From Trinickia caryophylli (GTDB lineage: Bacteria > Pseudomonadota > Gammaproteobacteria > Burkholderiales > Burkholderiaceae), in the NCBI RefSeq assembly GCF_034424545.1, contig NZ_CP139970.1:1116001-1180000 (forward strand): a stretch of 64,000 nt of DNA, read 5' to 3'. This document shows positions 9,612-18,025 of the stretch, piece by piece (within the stretch, counting starts at the first letter, position 1; each line of letters starts with the position of its first letter). The notes under the pieces are model-generated. The model was given only the letters and a program-made list of their open reading frames with translations, did no database searches and had not been told where the DNA came from. The translations under genes were made by a program, and so were the position numbers.

Positions 9612-10841
9612 ATGAAAAAACGGGTGATTTCTACGATGGTGGCCGCCTCGGTTGTAGGCCTCGCCGCCGGCGCCGCGCAAGCGCAAAGCAACGTGACGCT
9701 GTACGGTATCGTCGACACCGGCATCGGCTGGCAGAACAATTCGACGTCGGTGGGTTCCACCTCGGGCGGCAAGTCGCTCGTGAAGATGAACCAAGGCATC
9801 TGGGCCGGCAGCCGTTTCGGCTTGAAGGGTAGCGAAGATCTCGGTGGCGGCAACAAGGCGATCTTCACCCTCGAACAAGGCTTCAACAGCGCGACGGGCG
9901 CCGAGCAGTTCTCGGGCCTCGGCTTCAGCCGTCAGGCTTGGGTCGGTATCTCGAACGCGACGTACGGTACGGTGACGGCTGGCCGTCAGTACACGCCGTA
10001 CTACACGCTGCTGTCGCCGTGGAGCCCGACGACGTGGCTGACCGGCGCATACGGCGCACATCCGGGCGATATCGACTCGTTGGACACCAGCTTCCGCACG
10101 AACAACCAGGTCGTCTACACGTCGCCGACGATCTCCGGCTTCACGTTCAGCGGTGGCTATGCGTTCGGCGGCGTCGCCGGCAGCATGGCGGCCGATTCGG
10201 TGTGGAGCGTGGCGGCACAGTACAAGAACGGTCCGTTCGGCATCGGTGTCGGTTACCAGCACATCAACAATGCGACCACAACCACGCAACTGTGGAATTC
10301 GTCGGCAATCAGCGGTCCCGGCTCGGCCACGACGTACGCCGGCGAGCAAGCTGTGTCGGCAGTCAACAATGGCTACCGGTCGGCTACCCGTCAACAGCGC
10401 ATCGGCGTGACGGCCGGCTATCAGTTCACGCCGAATTTGGACGTCTCGGCATCGTTCACGAACGTGCAGTACGTTCCGGGTGCAACGTCGTCTTTCCGCA
10501 ACGAAGTGATCTTCAACACGGCCGGCGCCGTGCTGCACTGGAAGGCAACGCCGACGCTCGATCTGGCTGCTGGCTATAGCTACACCGCTTCGTCGAAGGC
10601 CAACGGCATCAGCGACGCCGCGCGCTATCACCAGTTCAACCTGTCGCAGTACTACGCGCTGTCGAAGCGCACGGGCCTGTATGCTGTCGAGGCATACCAG
10701 CACGCGAAGGGCAAGACGATCGGCTCGAACGGTACGAGCATCATCAACGCGACGGCTTCGATCGGCGACGGTTTCAACAGCAACCCGTCGAGCAGCGCCA
10801 ACCAAGTTGCCGTCGGCGCCGGTATCATCCACCGCTTCTAA
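9612..10841 (+). CDS. Burkholderia-type trimeric general porin
   Basis: A 409-residue outer-membrane beta-barrel of the Gram-negative porin 4 (OmpC/Opp-like) family. The signal peptide MKKRVISTMVAASVVGLAAG ends after AQA. The mature protein opens QSNVTLYGIVDTGIGWQNN, and the loop-3 type motif FGLKGSEDLGGGNKAIFTLEQ is present. The last residues IIHRF give the terminal aromatic needed for barrel assembly. It forms a water-filled channel for small solutes. Codons are strongly biased, as in highly expressed genes. The gene stands alone with a strong terminator 66 bases after the stop. Confidence 0.95.
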   Translation: MKKRVISTMVAASVVGLAAGAAQAQSNVTLYGIVDTGIGWQNNSTSVGSTSGGKSLVKMNQGIWAGSRFGLKGSEDLGGGNKAIFTLEQGFNSATGAEQFSGLGFSRQAWVGISNATYGTVTAGRQYTPYYTLLSPWSPTTWLTGAYGAHPGDIDSLDTSFRTNNQVVYTSPTISGFTFSGGYAFGGVAGSMAADSVWSVAAQYKNGPFGIGVGYQHINNATTTTQLWNSSAISGPGSATTYAGEQAVSAVNNGYRSATRQQRIGVTAGYQFTPNLDVSASFTNVQYVPGATSSFRNEVIFNTAGAVLHWKATPTLDLAAGYSYTASSKANGISDAARYHQFNLSQYYALSKRTGLYAVEAYQHAKGKTIGSNGTSIINATASIGDGFNSNPSSSANQVAVGAGIIHRF

Positions 10842-10906
10842 GCAACAACGACTGCGCGGCATCGCTGCCGAAGCCGCGCTGCTCGAACTTCGGTACGAGC
10901 ACTTGA

Positions 10907-10938
10907 ACGCCAGGGTCTCACGCCCCTGGCGTTTTTCT
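10907..10938 (+). terminator. Rho-independent terminator after the porin gene
   Basis: A 9-bp perfect stem (ACGCCAGGG with CCCTGGCGT) and an 8-base loop, followed by TTTTCTTTTT. It sits 66 bases past the porin stop. This is the clearest intrinsic terminator in the window. Confidence 0.93.
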
Positions 10939-11074
10939 TTTTCCCGCCGCATTTCCTTCAGCGTCTCGCCGCCAGCAACAAAAAAGACGGTTGCAGGATC
11001 TTCCCGCAACCGTCAAACCGGCGACGAATCGTCGACTGGAGGGAACGCGTTCTACCGTCCGATTCCGCGCGCGC

Positions 11075-12601
11075 TCAGAAGAACCCGAGCGGCTTGGCGT
11101 CGTAGCTCACGAGCAGACACTTCGTCTGCTGATAGTTCGACAGCGCGATCTTGTGCGTTTCGCGCCCGATACCCGATTGCTTGTAGCCGCCGAACGCCGC
11201 GTGGGCGGGATACAGGTGGTAGCAGTTGGTCCACACCCGGCCCGCCTCGATCTCGCGGCCCATGCGGTAGGCGCGCGTGCCGTCGCGCGTCCACACGCCG
11301 GCGCCCAGACCGAAGTACGTGTCGTTCGCAAGCTCGATCGCGTGGGCTTCGTCCTTGAACGTCATCACCGAGGCGACGGGCCCAAAGATCTCCTCCTGGA
11401 ACACGCGCATCTTGTTGTTGCCGAGCAGCATCGTCGGCATCACGTAGTAGCCGCTGCCGAGGCCCTCGGCCGGGCTGCGGCGCTCGCCGCCCGTCAGGCA
11501 CTGCGCGCCCTCCCCGCGGCCGATGTCGATGTAGGAGAGAATCTTGTCGAGCTGCTGCTGCGAGGCCTGCGCGCCAATCATCGTCGACGGATCGAGCGGG
11601 TGCCCCGCCTTGATGTTCTGCACGCGTGCGATCGCCTTCTCGATGAAGCGCTCGTAGATCGATTCCTGGATCAACACGCGCGAGGGGCACGTGCAGACTT
11701 CGCCCTGGTTCAGCGCGAACATCGCGAGGCCCTCGAGCGCCTTGTCGAGGAACGCATCGTCGCGATCGAGCACGTCGGCGAAGAAGATGTTCGGGCTCTT
11801 GCCGCCCAACTCGACCGTGGTCGGAATCAGCGTCTCGGCCGCCGCGCGCATGATGTGCTTGCCCGTGGGCGTCGAGCCCGTGAACGCCAGCTTCGAGATG
11901 CGCTTGCTCGTGGCGAGCGCCTCGCCCGCCTCCCGGCCGAAGCCATTCACGATGTTGATCACGCCGGCCGGGAACAGATCGCCGATGATCTGCATCAGCA
12001 CGAGGATCGAGGCCGGCGTCTGCTCGGCCGGCTTCATGACGACGCAGCAGCCGGCCGCGAGCGCGGGCGCGAGCTTCCACGCCGCCATCAGCAGCGGGAA
12101 GTTCCACGGGATGATCTGGCCGACGACGCCCAGCGGCTCATGGAAGTGATAGGCGACGGTGTTGTCGTCGATCTCCGAAATCCCGCCTTCCTGCGCGCGG
12201 AGGCAGCCCGCAAAGTAGCGGAAGTGGTCGACGGCGAGCGGCAGGTCTGCCGCCATCGTCTCGCGCAGCGGCTTGCCGTTGTCGATCGTCTCCGCCACGG
12301 CCAAAAGCTTCAGGTTCCTCTCCATGCGATCGGCTGCCGCGAGCAGCAGATTCGCGCGATCGGTCGTCGACGTCTTGCCCCAGGCGCGGCGCGCCTTGTG
12401 CGCGGCATCGAGCGCGAGTTCGACATCGGCCGCGGCCGAACGGGGAATGCGACAGAACGGCTTGCCGTTGATCGGCGAGACGTTTTCGAAATACTCACCG
12501 GCCACGGGCGGCACCCACTTCCCGCCGATATAGTTCTCGTATTGCTGAACGTACGGGTACTCGATGTCCAGTCCCAGGCTCTTGAGGTCGAACATATCCA
12601 T
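11075..12601 (-). CDS. exaC: NAD-dependent acetaldehyde dehydrogenase, ExaC/AldA type
   Basis: A 508-residue aldehyde dehydrogenase that oxidises acetaldehyde and similar aldehydes to acids, the second step after quinoprotein alcohol oxidation. Visible landmarks are the cofactor-binding [19 protein letters not shown], the general base region [10 protein letters not shown], the catalytic cysteine in GEVCTCPSR, and EIFGPV. The tandem Cys pair CTC and the tail [13 protein letters not shown] are typical of ExaC-like enzymes. The ATG at 12601 has AAGGAGACAC upstream. A sigma-54 promoter lies about 60-76 bases upstream, fitting control by the AcoR-like activator at 18026. Confidence 0.93.
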   Translation of the reverse strand: MDMFDLKSLGLDIEYPYVQQYENYIGGKWVPPVAGEYFENVSPINGKPFCRIPRSAAADVELALDAAHKARRAWGKTSTTDRANLLLAAADRMERNLKLLAVAETIDNGKPLRETMAADLPLAVDHFRYFAGCLRAQEGGISEIDDNTVAYHFHEPLGVVGQIIPWNFPLLMAAWKLAPALAAGCCVVMKPAEQTPASILVLMQIIGDLFPAGVINIVNGFGREAGEALATSKRISKLAFTGSTPTGKHIMRAAAETLIPTTVELGGKSPNIFFADVLDRDDAFLDKALEGLAMFALNQGEVCTCPSRVLIQESIYERFIEKAIARVQNIKAGHPLDPSTMIGAQASQQQLDKILSYIDIGRGEGAQCLTGGERRSPAEGLGSGYYVMPTMLLGNNKMRVFQEEIFGPVASVMTFKDEAHAIELANDTYFGLGAGVWTRDGTRAYRMGREIEAGRVWTNCYHLYPAHAAFGGYKQSGIGRETHKIALSNYQQTKCLLVSYDAKPLGFF

Positions 12602-12662
12602 CGCGTGTCTCCTTGAATCGAAAATTTGTTCACAGCGCCAGCCGGCTGTGGCACCCATCAAG

Positions 12663-12677
12663 GCAACATGTGTGCCA
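12663..12677 (-). promoter_or_regulatory. Sigma-54 promoter of the aldehyde dehydrogenase gene
   Basis: Read on the minus strand this is TGGCAC, five bases, TTGC. It matches the -24/-12 consensus perfectly, including the GG-N10-GC spacing. The -12 element lies about 62 bases before the exaC start codon. A sigma-54 activator gene is encoded in the same cluster. Confidence 0.85.
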
Positions 12678-12727
12678 CACGCTCGGTAGCGGCAGGCGCC
12701 GTGACCGGAGCCGCACGCCCGCGCAAG

Positions 12728-12769
12728 ACTGTTCCAATTCGCATCACTCCTGTAGCGATACTGAACAGT
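12728..12769. promoter_or_regulatory. Possible upstream activator sites for the sigma-54 regulator
   Basis: Two opposed half-sites, ACTGTTC (12728-12734) and GAACAGT (12763-12769), lie about 50-90 bases upstream of the exaC -24 element. The same half-site forms the tight palindrome CTGTTCC-N5-GGAACAG before pqqA (20132-20150). Shared sequence and position suggest one activator, probably the Fis-type HTH protein at 18026. The wide 28-base spacing here makes this site less certain. Confidence 0.45.
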
Positions 12770-12809
12770 TGCTGTCCATGGGACGGCCTCGCGCGGCGCG
12801 TGCCGGCGT

Positions 12810-14048
12810 TCACTGTTGCGGGCCCGCGTTGAGCGGCGTTGCCGATGCCTTCGCGACGTCGGCCGTCAGCTTCTCGGCCTTGGGCCGATAGCCGTTCGAG
12901 CTCAGCAGGAACGCCATGATGTCGGCGTAGTCCTGCGGCTTGAGCTTGCCGGGACGATCCGCGGGCATGTTCGTCGACATGTAGCCGAAGATCCCGCCGA
13001 TCGTCAGGTGCGAGTTGCTGGCCGGTGCGAACGCCGGCCCTGTCAACGCCGGCGCCGTCACGCCCTCGAGCTTCGCCCCGTGGCATTTCGCGCAGGCGTT
13101 GGCATACAGCTTCTTGCCGTGCGACACCTGCACGGCATCGAACGACGGCGCCTCCGAGGGCGGCTGCGCCGACACTCGAACGAACGCGCCGCGCCCCCCG
13201 GCTCCCAATACGGCCGGCATGATGCCTGCCCGCGGCAGGCCGTCGCCCGGCACCGCTTGCGCCCGGCCTGCGTGGCTCGCAGCGGCTTGCAGGCCCACCG
13301 GCATGTCCCATTCGCGCGTGAGGGCGGCCAGGCGTCCATCGGCCCGCATCGCGCTCAGCGCGCGATCGAGGCGGGCGCCGAGCGCCGCATGCCGCGCCGC
13401 GATCGCGAAGACGAGATGCCAGTCGGCATAAGGCGACTGCGTGGCCGCAACGTCGAACCGTAGTTGCGGATGCGCCTGCCGATAGGCCACGACGGCCGGA
13501 TACCAAACGATTGCGCGCTGAGCCCGGCCTTCGGCCACGGCGGCAACGGTCAGCGCCGGCGTGTTCTCGAGGTCCAGCTTCACGCCGCGCGCCTGCACGG
13601 CGATCAGTTGCGCCGGGCTGCCATATGTGGCCGCCACTACGCCCTCGCGCGCGCCGGCGGCGCCGGGCGCGTTGCCCGCACTCGCCTCCTGCACGCTCAC
13701 GTAGCCCGCACGCAAATAGCCGCGCGAAAAGACGAGATCGGGGCTCGTGGCGTCGGCCACCGACGAGCGCGGAAAGCCCGCGATGACGTCGCAGCGCCGC
13801 GTCAGTGCGCGCCGCAGCTCCTTCAGCGATACGCCGTCGTCATCGCCGCCGGCGATGGCGTCGGCAACAAACGATGCATCGATGCGCGCGGCCTTGAATG
13901 CTTCTCGTGCGACGGCGCGATCCACGACGGACGAGGGACTGCCGTCGAACATACACACGCGGACGGCGGCGTTCGCAGGCGCGTCGGCCAGCGTGGCGGC
14001 AAGCGCGACGATGCTGGTCGCCGCGAGACGAGTAAGGTTTGTGTTCAT
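12810..14048 (-). CDS. Periplasmic substrate-binding-like domain fused to a c-type cytochrome
   Basis: A 412-residue exported protein. After a signal peptide (cleaved near residue 27, ANA) comes an extracellular solute-binding (family 3) fold over about residues 28-265. A C-terminal class I cytochrome c follows (about 320-400) with the haem site CAKCH and axial-ligand candidate Met in GYMSTNMP. It follows the alcohol dehydrogenase gene by 163 bases on the same strand, so it is the likely electron acceptor, carrying electrons from the PQQ enzyme to the respiratory chain. The binding domain resembles the MxaJ/PedB-type partner proteins of quinoprotein dehydrogenases. The fusion of the two functions is notable. 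Confidence 0.85.
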   Translation of the reverse strand: MNTNLTRLAATSIVALAATLADAPANAAVRVCMFDGSPSSVVDRAVAREAFKAARIDASFVADAIAGGDDDGVSLKELRRALTRRCDVIAGFPRSSVADATSPDLVFSRGYLRAGYVSVQEASAGNAPGAAGAREGVVAATYGSPAQLIAVQARGVKLDLENTPALTVAAVAEGRAQRAIVWYPAVVAYRQAHPQLRFDVAATQSPYADWHLVFAIAARHAALGARLDRALSAMRADGRLAALTREWDMPVGLQAAASHAGRAQAVPGDGLPRAGIMPAVLGAGGRGAFVRVSAQPPSEAPSFDAVQVSHGKKLYANACAKCHGAKLEGVTAPALTGPAFAPASNSHLTIGGIFGYMSTNMPADRPGKLKPQDYADIMAFLLSSNGYRPKAEKLTADVAKASATPLNAGPQQ

Positions 14049-14211
14049 GATGAGGCTGTTCCTGAACCTGAATGCTCGAGCACGGTCACGACCGCGCCGG
14101 CCGACGTGGCAGGCGCGGCCATGACCGCCGGACCGATCGCCAAGCGGGGCCATGGCGACCGATGGCGGTCAATAAGGCGGCTGGAGGCCGAGAGGGGCCG
14201 TTGTCGACCGC

Positions 14212-15939
14212 TTACCCGCGGCCGAGGGCGAAAACGTAGAGCGTGCCGCCGCGCGGGATCTTGTCAGCGATCTTCGCCATCGGGCCGCCCCAGATCGGAT
14301 TGGCACCGCCGTAGCCGGCAAGCACCGCCACGTACTCCTTGCCGTCCACCTCGAAGACCGAAGGCTGCGCGACAATGCCGCTCGCGAGCTTCGGGCTTTG
14401 CCAGAGCACCTTGCCGGTGGCCGCGTCGAACGCATAGAGGTAGCCGTCGAGCGAGCCGCTGAACGCGATGCCCGACGCGGTGCTCGCCACGCCGCCGTTC
14501 CACGGCAATTTGCTCCAGTGGCTCCAGACCTTCTTGCCCGTGTTGACGTCGATGGCCTGCAGTTCGCCATAGCCGCGGCTGCCGGGCTCGGCCTTGATCT
14601 CGAAACCCTCGCCCAGATACGGCAACCCCTCCATGTAGCTCACCGACTTGCCGGACAAGCTCATGCAGGCGTGCAGCGCCGGCACGAAGGCGAGATGGCG
14701 CTCGGGGTCGTAGGACATCGACCACCAGTTCTTGCCGCCGAGAAAGCTCGGGCAGGTGTTGATCGTCGAGCCGACTTTCGGGTACTTCGCGCCGTCCTGA
14801 ATCGGCTTTCCTTCGGCCGTGTATCCGGTCACCGAAGTCGCCTTCACGAACGGCTTCGCATAGATGAGCTTGCCGTTGCTGCGATCGATCGCATGGAAGT
14901 ATCCGTTGCGGTCGGCGTGGACGATCGCATCGTAGTCCTTCCCTTCATAGGTGATTTTCGCGAGCACGGGCGTGTTGACGCCGTCGTAATCCCAGGTGTC
15001 GTGCGTCGTGTACTGGAAGTGCCATTTGAGATCGCCCGTCTTCGGATCGAGCGCCAGCAGCGAGTCCGAATAGAGGTTGTCGCCGGGACGCAGATCGGCG
15101 AGCCAGGGACCGGGATTGCCCACACCCCAGTAAAGCGTCTTGGTCGCAGCGTCGTAAGTGCCCGTCAGCCACGCCGGTGCGCCGCCATGGTCCTGCATGC
15201 CGTTGGGCCAGGTGTCGCCGCCCTTCTCGCCCGCGCCCGGCACCGTGAAGCGCTTCCATAGCACCTTGCCGTCGTCGGGGCTCAACGCGGCGATGAAACC
15301 GCGCGCGCCATACTCGCCGCCCGAGCTGCCGACGACGATCGAGCCGTCGAGCGCCAGCGGCGCCAGCGAGAACGCGTAGCCGACGCCGGGGTCGAACATG
15401 CGTTTTTTCCAGACCACACTGCCCGTTTGTGCATCGAGCGCGACGACCTCGCCGCTCAGCATCGCCACGTAGACGTTCTTGCCATAAAGCGCGACGCCTC
15501 GGTTGATCACGTCGCAGCATGCGGTTTTGAACGATTCGGCGCCGAGCTTCGGCTCGAACCGCCAGAGTTCCTTGCCCGTCGCCGCATCGAATGCATAGAC
15601 GTTGTCTTTCGGCGTGGTGACGAAGAGATAGCGGCCGTTGACGATCGGCGTGGCTTCGAAGCCTTGCTGCAGCTCGGCGGGAAACTTGTAGGTCCACGCA
15701 GCCTTCAGGCTCTTCACGTTGGTCGCATCGATCTGCTTGAGCGGCGAGTGCGATTGACCGCCGTAGCTCCGGTAGTAGGTCAGCCAGCCCGCGTCGTCTT
15801 GCGCGCCCGCCAATCGCTCGTAGGTGACCGGCTGATACCCGTCGGCGGCGCTCGCGCGAGATGCATCGAATGCCAGGGCGCCGACTACCGCGCCCGCAAG
15901 CGCCGTCATCAGGAAGGCCGAAGCCGTACGTCTCTTCAT
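14212..15939 (-). CDS. PQQ-dependent methanol/ethanol-family dehydrogenase with lanthanide-type motif
   Basis: A 575-residue periplasmic quinoprotein that oxidises primary alcohols to aldehydes. A signal peptide (to about residue 31, ASA) precedes an eight-bladed propeller with tryptophan-docking repeats (VYAFDAATGKELWRFEP, YLYAFDAATGKVLWQ). The adjacent-cysteine disulfide (ACCD, about 143) and the active-site segment HDTWDYDGVN (about 300-310) are present. The Asp two positions after the presumed catalytic Asp is the signature of lanthanide-using enzymes (XoxF, ExaF/PedH); calcium enzymes have Ala, Ser or Thr there. The start has TAGGAGACAG upstream. It forms an operon with the downstream cytochrome fusion. 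Confidence 0.9.
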   Translation of the reverse strand: MKRRTASAFLMTALAGAVVGALAFDASRASAADGYQPVTYERLAGAQDDAGWLTYYRSYGGQSHSPLKQIDATNVKSLKAAWTYKFPAELQQGFEATPIVNGRYLFVTTPKDNVYAFDAATGKELWRFEPKLGAESFKTACCDVINRGVALYGKNVYVAMLSGEVVALDAQTGSVVWKKRMFDPGVGYAFSLAPLALDGSIVVGSSGGEYGARGFIAALSPDDGKVLWKRFTVPGAGEKGGDTWPNGMQDHGGAPAWLTGTYDAATKTLYWGVGNPGPWLADLRPGDNLYSDSLLALDPKTGDLKWHFQYTTHDTWDYDGVNTPVLAKITYEGKDYDAIVHADRNGYFHAIDRSNGKLIYAKPFVKATSVTGYTAEGKPIQDGAKYPKVGSTINTCPSFLGGKNWWSMSYDPERHLAFVPALHACMSLSGKSVSYMEGLPYLGEGFEIKAEPGSRGYGELQAIDVNTGKKVWSHWSKLPWNGGVASTASGIAFSGSLDGYLYAFDAATGKVLWQSPKLASGIVAQPSVFEVDGKEYVAVLAGYGGANPIWGGPMAKIADKIPRGGTLYVFALGRG

Positions 15940-16487
15940 GTCTGTCTCCTATCGGTCGGACTCGACGCGTCGGCACCCGGCCCGATTCCGTCCGAGACAA
16001 TCGATCGAAATCGGCGCGTCAGCGTCTGCTCGATCGGATGCAAGGAGAGCGTTCGAACCTGGCACTTCGGCGCGTGGGCCGATCCCATGCCAAAGCTGAG
16101 GGTTTATCTATCTATCGCGGCGATGTCGACCAGGCAGTCGCATGCATCGCGGCGGGCGGGCTCGACGCAAGTCGTATGCCATCGGCGTAAGCGCTGCCCG
16201 GACAGCACGGCAATGTGTCAAATGCGCGCGTTGCGCGCGCTGCGCGACGAATGCACTCGTTCGCGTTGCGCTGTTTCAAAGTGCGACAGGTGACCCGCCT
16301 GGCTGTACAGCAACGCAACACCCGTTGCGTTCCACGGTCATCTCATCGTTGTTCGGCCGCAGGCTGCTGCGACACGCTTCGATATGACGTCGCGCAATGG
16401 CATGGTTCTCGCTGAATGGGGCTTCGAAGGCCGCTGCACACGGACACACGGGCGCACGGCCGTCGCGATCGAGAGGAGGACAAGCGG
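15940..16487. other. Intergenic region between the alcohol dehydrogenase and a small ORF
   Basis: No gene is supported here. It must hold the promoter of the minus-strand dehydrogenase operon. A weak sigma-54-like element exists at 16078-16094 (minus strand, TTGGCAT then GGC with the GG-N10-GC spacing), but its -12 half is poor. A perfect 8-bp inverted repeat AACGCAAC-ACCC-GTTGCGTT lies at 16312-16331. It has no T-run, so an operator is as likely as an RNA hairpin. Confidence 0.5.
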
Positions 16488-16757
16488 ATGGGACGTCTAC
16501 GTTCGATAGTGGAGAAATGGCTGGTGCCGCTGCCGGACCCATCCATCGGATCGCTGCGCGTGCAGCGGCTGGGACGCGCGGCGAGCCGCGACGGACGCTG
16601 CGTGCGCATTGAAGTGTGCGGTATGCAAGGTACGGCCTGCCTTCACTTCTTCAGGCACGGCGACGGTTGCTGGCATGTCTTTCCGCCACCGCGCCCGCGG
16701 CCCGCGATGGGCACCGACGGCGTATCGCTGGCCGCCGCCAATGCGCGACTCGAATGA
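16488..16757 (+). CDS. Small hypothetical protein
   Basis: An 89-residue basic protein that I do not recognise. The ATG at 16488 has a strong GAGAGGAGGA box 8 bases upstream, which is the main reason to call it. The reading begins MGRLRSIVEKWLVPLPDP and has three Cys (VCGMQGTACLHFF, GDGCWHVF) in its middle. No signal peptide or membrane segment is seen. It lies between the alcohol dehydrogenase operon and a convergent hydrolase gene and need not be related to either. Coding status is moderate. Confidence 0.5.
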   Translation: MGRLRSIVEKWLVPLPDPSIGSLRVQRLGRAASRDGRCVRIEVCGMQGTACLHFFRHGDGCWHVFPPPRPRPAMGTDGVSLAAANARLE

Positions 16758-16766
16758 TGCGCTGCC

Positions 16767-17750
16767 TCAGCCGAACATCGCCTCGACTGCGCGCCTCAGC
16801 GCGTCGGCCAGCGCCGGCTCGCTGCCGAGGTGCCCGGCGCGGGCGACACGCTCCGCGCGCGTGGCCGGCACCGCCCTCGCGAGGCGATCGAGATTGGCCG
16901 GCGGGCAGACGGGATCGCGCGAGCCATGAATAGCCGCGATCCGCACGCCGTGCGATGCGGCCCGTTGCGCAAGCCGCAGCAGGCGGCGCGGCCCGAGCCA
17001 GCAGTCGTGCGACAGATAGTGCGCCTGCACGCGGTATTTCGCGACGAGCGCCGTCGCATCCCGGTTCGACACGCGTGGGTGGGCACGCACGCGACGGCGA
17101 TGAGCGGACGCAAGCACCGCCCGCTCGTACTCGCGCCACGCCACCGCGACCGCCCGCTGCCGTGCCGCCGGTGCGCCGGCCGCGAGCGAATCGGCGCACC
17201 GGCGCGCCAGGACAGAAGCGCGGCCGCCGCCCGCTGCGCGCCAAAGCGCCCGCCATGCGCGCGGCGCGCGTGAGCGCGACCTGATGAAAAGCTGCCTGAC
17301 CTCCTGGCGCGACGCCAGGAAAAGACCGCGCAGGACAACGCCCGACACGCGCGACGGATGCGTGCCCGCATAGGCCAGCGCGAGCGCCGCTCCCCACGAC
17401 CCGCCCACGACGCCCCAGCGCTCGATACCGAGGTGCCGCCGAATGGCTTCCATGTCGCCGATCAGCCGATCGGTGCGGTTTTGCCGTACGATTCCACGCG
17501 GAGACGACGCACCCGCGCCACGCTGGTCGACGAGGACCACGCGAAACCGCGCAAGGTCGAATAACCGCAGCGTACCGATCTGGCTGCCGCTGCCCGGGCC
17601 GCCGTGCAGCACGACCACCGGCGTGCCCGAGGCCGCACCGGCGAGCGTGAAAGCGATGCGCTGGCCGTCGCGCGTAAAGTATCGGCGTTCGTATCGGCGT
17701 TCGGGCGTGCCGGACGTCCGCGGATGACGGATCGAAGACCAATGGCTCAT
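16767..17750 (-). CDS. Alpha/beta hydrolase, prolyl iminopeptidase family
   Basis: A 327-residue serine hydrolase. The oxyanion/HGGPG loop (VVVLHGGPGSG, about 47-57), the DQRGAG motif, the nucleophile elbow GGSWGA (about 115) and the acid/His region (HGSRDPVCPP and AGHLGSE) match proline iminopeptidase (S33) enzymes, which remove N-terminal proline from peptides. The cap-domain region (about 165-225) is unusually Arg/Ala rich, so substrate specificity may have drifted. The ATG at 17750 is preferred over a TTG three codons earlier. It is divergent from the sigma-54 activator gene. Confidence 0.82.
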   Translation of the reverse strand: MSHWSSIRHPRTSGTPERRYERRYFTRDGQRIAFTLAGAASGTPVVVLHGGPGSGSQIGTLRLFDLARFRVVLVDQRGAGASSPRGIVRQNRTDRLIGDMEAIRRHLGIERWGVVGGSWGAALALAYAGTHPSRVSGVVLRGLFLASRQEVRQLFIRSRSRAPRAWRALWRAAGGGRASVLARRCADSLAAGAPAARQRAVAVAWREYERAVLASAHRRRVRAHPRVSNRDATALVAKYRVQAHYLSHDCWLGPRRLLRLAQRAASHGVRIAAIHGSRDPVCPPANLDRLARAVPATRAERVARAGHLGSEPALADALRRAVEAMFG

Positions 17751-17813
17751 GAGCGGCAACGAGGCGGCGGTCGCCCGACGGACGAAAATTGCCGCAGATC
17801 AAGAAAACCTGAA

Positions 17814-17848
17814 CGATATCGGGGAACTACGGAGAACACCCGATATCG
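17814..17848. repeat. Interrupted palindrome between divergent genes
   Basis: CGATATCGGG (17814-17823) and CCCGATATCG (17839-17848) are perfect 10-bp inverted arms separated by 15 bases. Each arm core is itself palindromic (CGATATCG). A third partial copy, ACGATATGG, lies near 17876. The element sits in the 275-base divergent region before the sigma-54 activator and could be an operator for either gene. There is no T-run. Confidence 0.55.
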
Positions 17849-18025
17849 GTGCCAAGGTGACGGCGCCATCGTAAACGATATGGCCGAACCCGCGCGATAC
17901 CCGCGCGATACCTGCGGTATGGCCGACCGAACCGGCAGGCAAAGGGCGTTTCTGGCGCAGAACTTGCTCTCATGCGGCATCAAAAGAGCGTCAGCGCGTG
18001 CGTCGCCGCTCGAAAAGGAGGAGAC

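Noticed and set aside
11075..12601. Betaine-aldehyde or other aldehyde dehydrogenase
   Set aside because: The CTC cysteine pair, the C-terminal tail and the quinoprotein alcohol context favour the ExaC acetaldehyde type.
16078..16094. Sigma-54 promoter for the alcohol dehydrogenase
   Set aside because: The -24 half and GG-N10-GC spacing fit, but the -12 box reads CGGC instead of TTGC. It is kept only as a weak candidate inside the intergenic entry.
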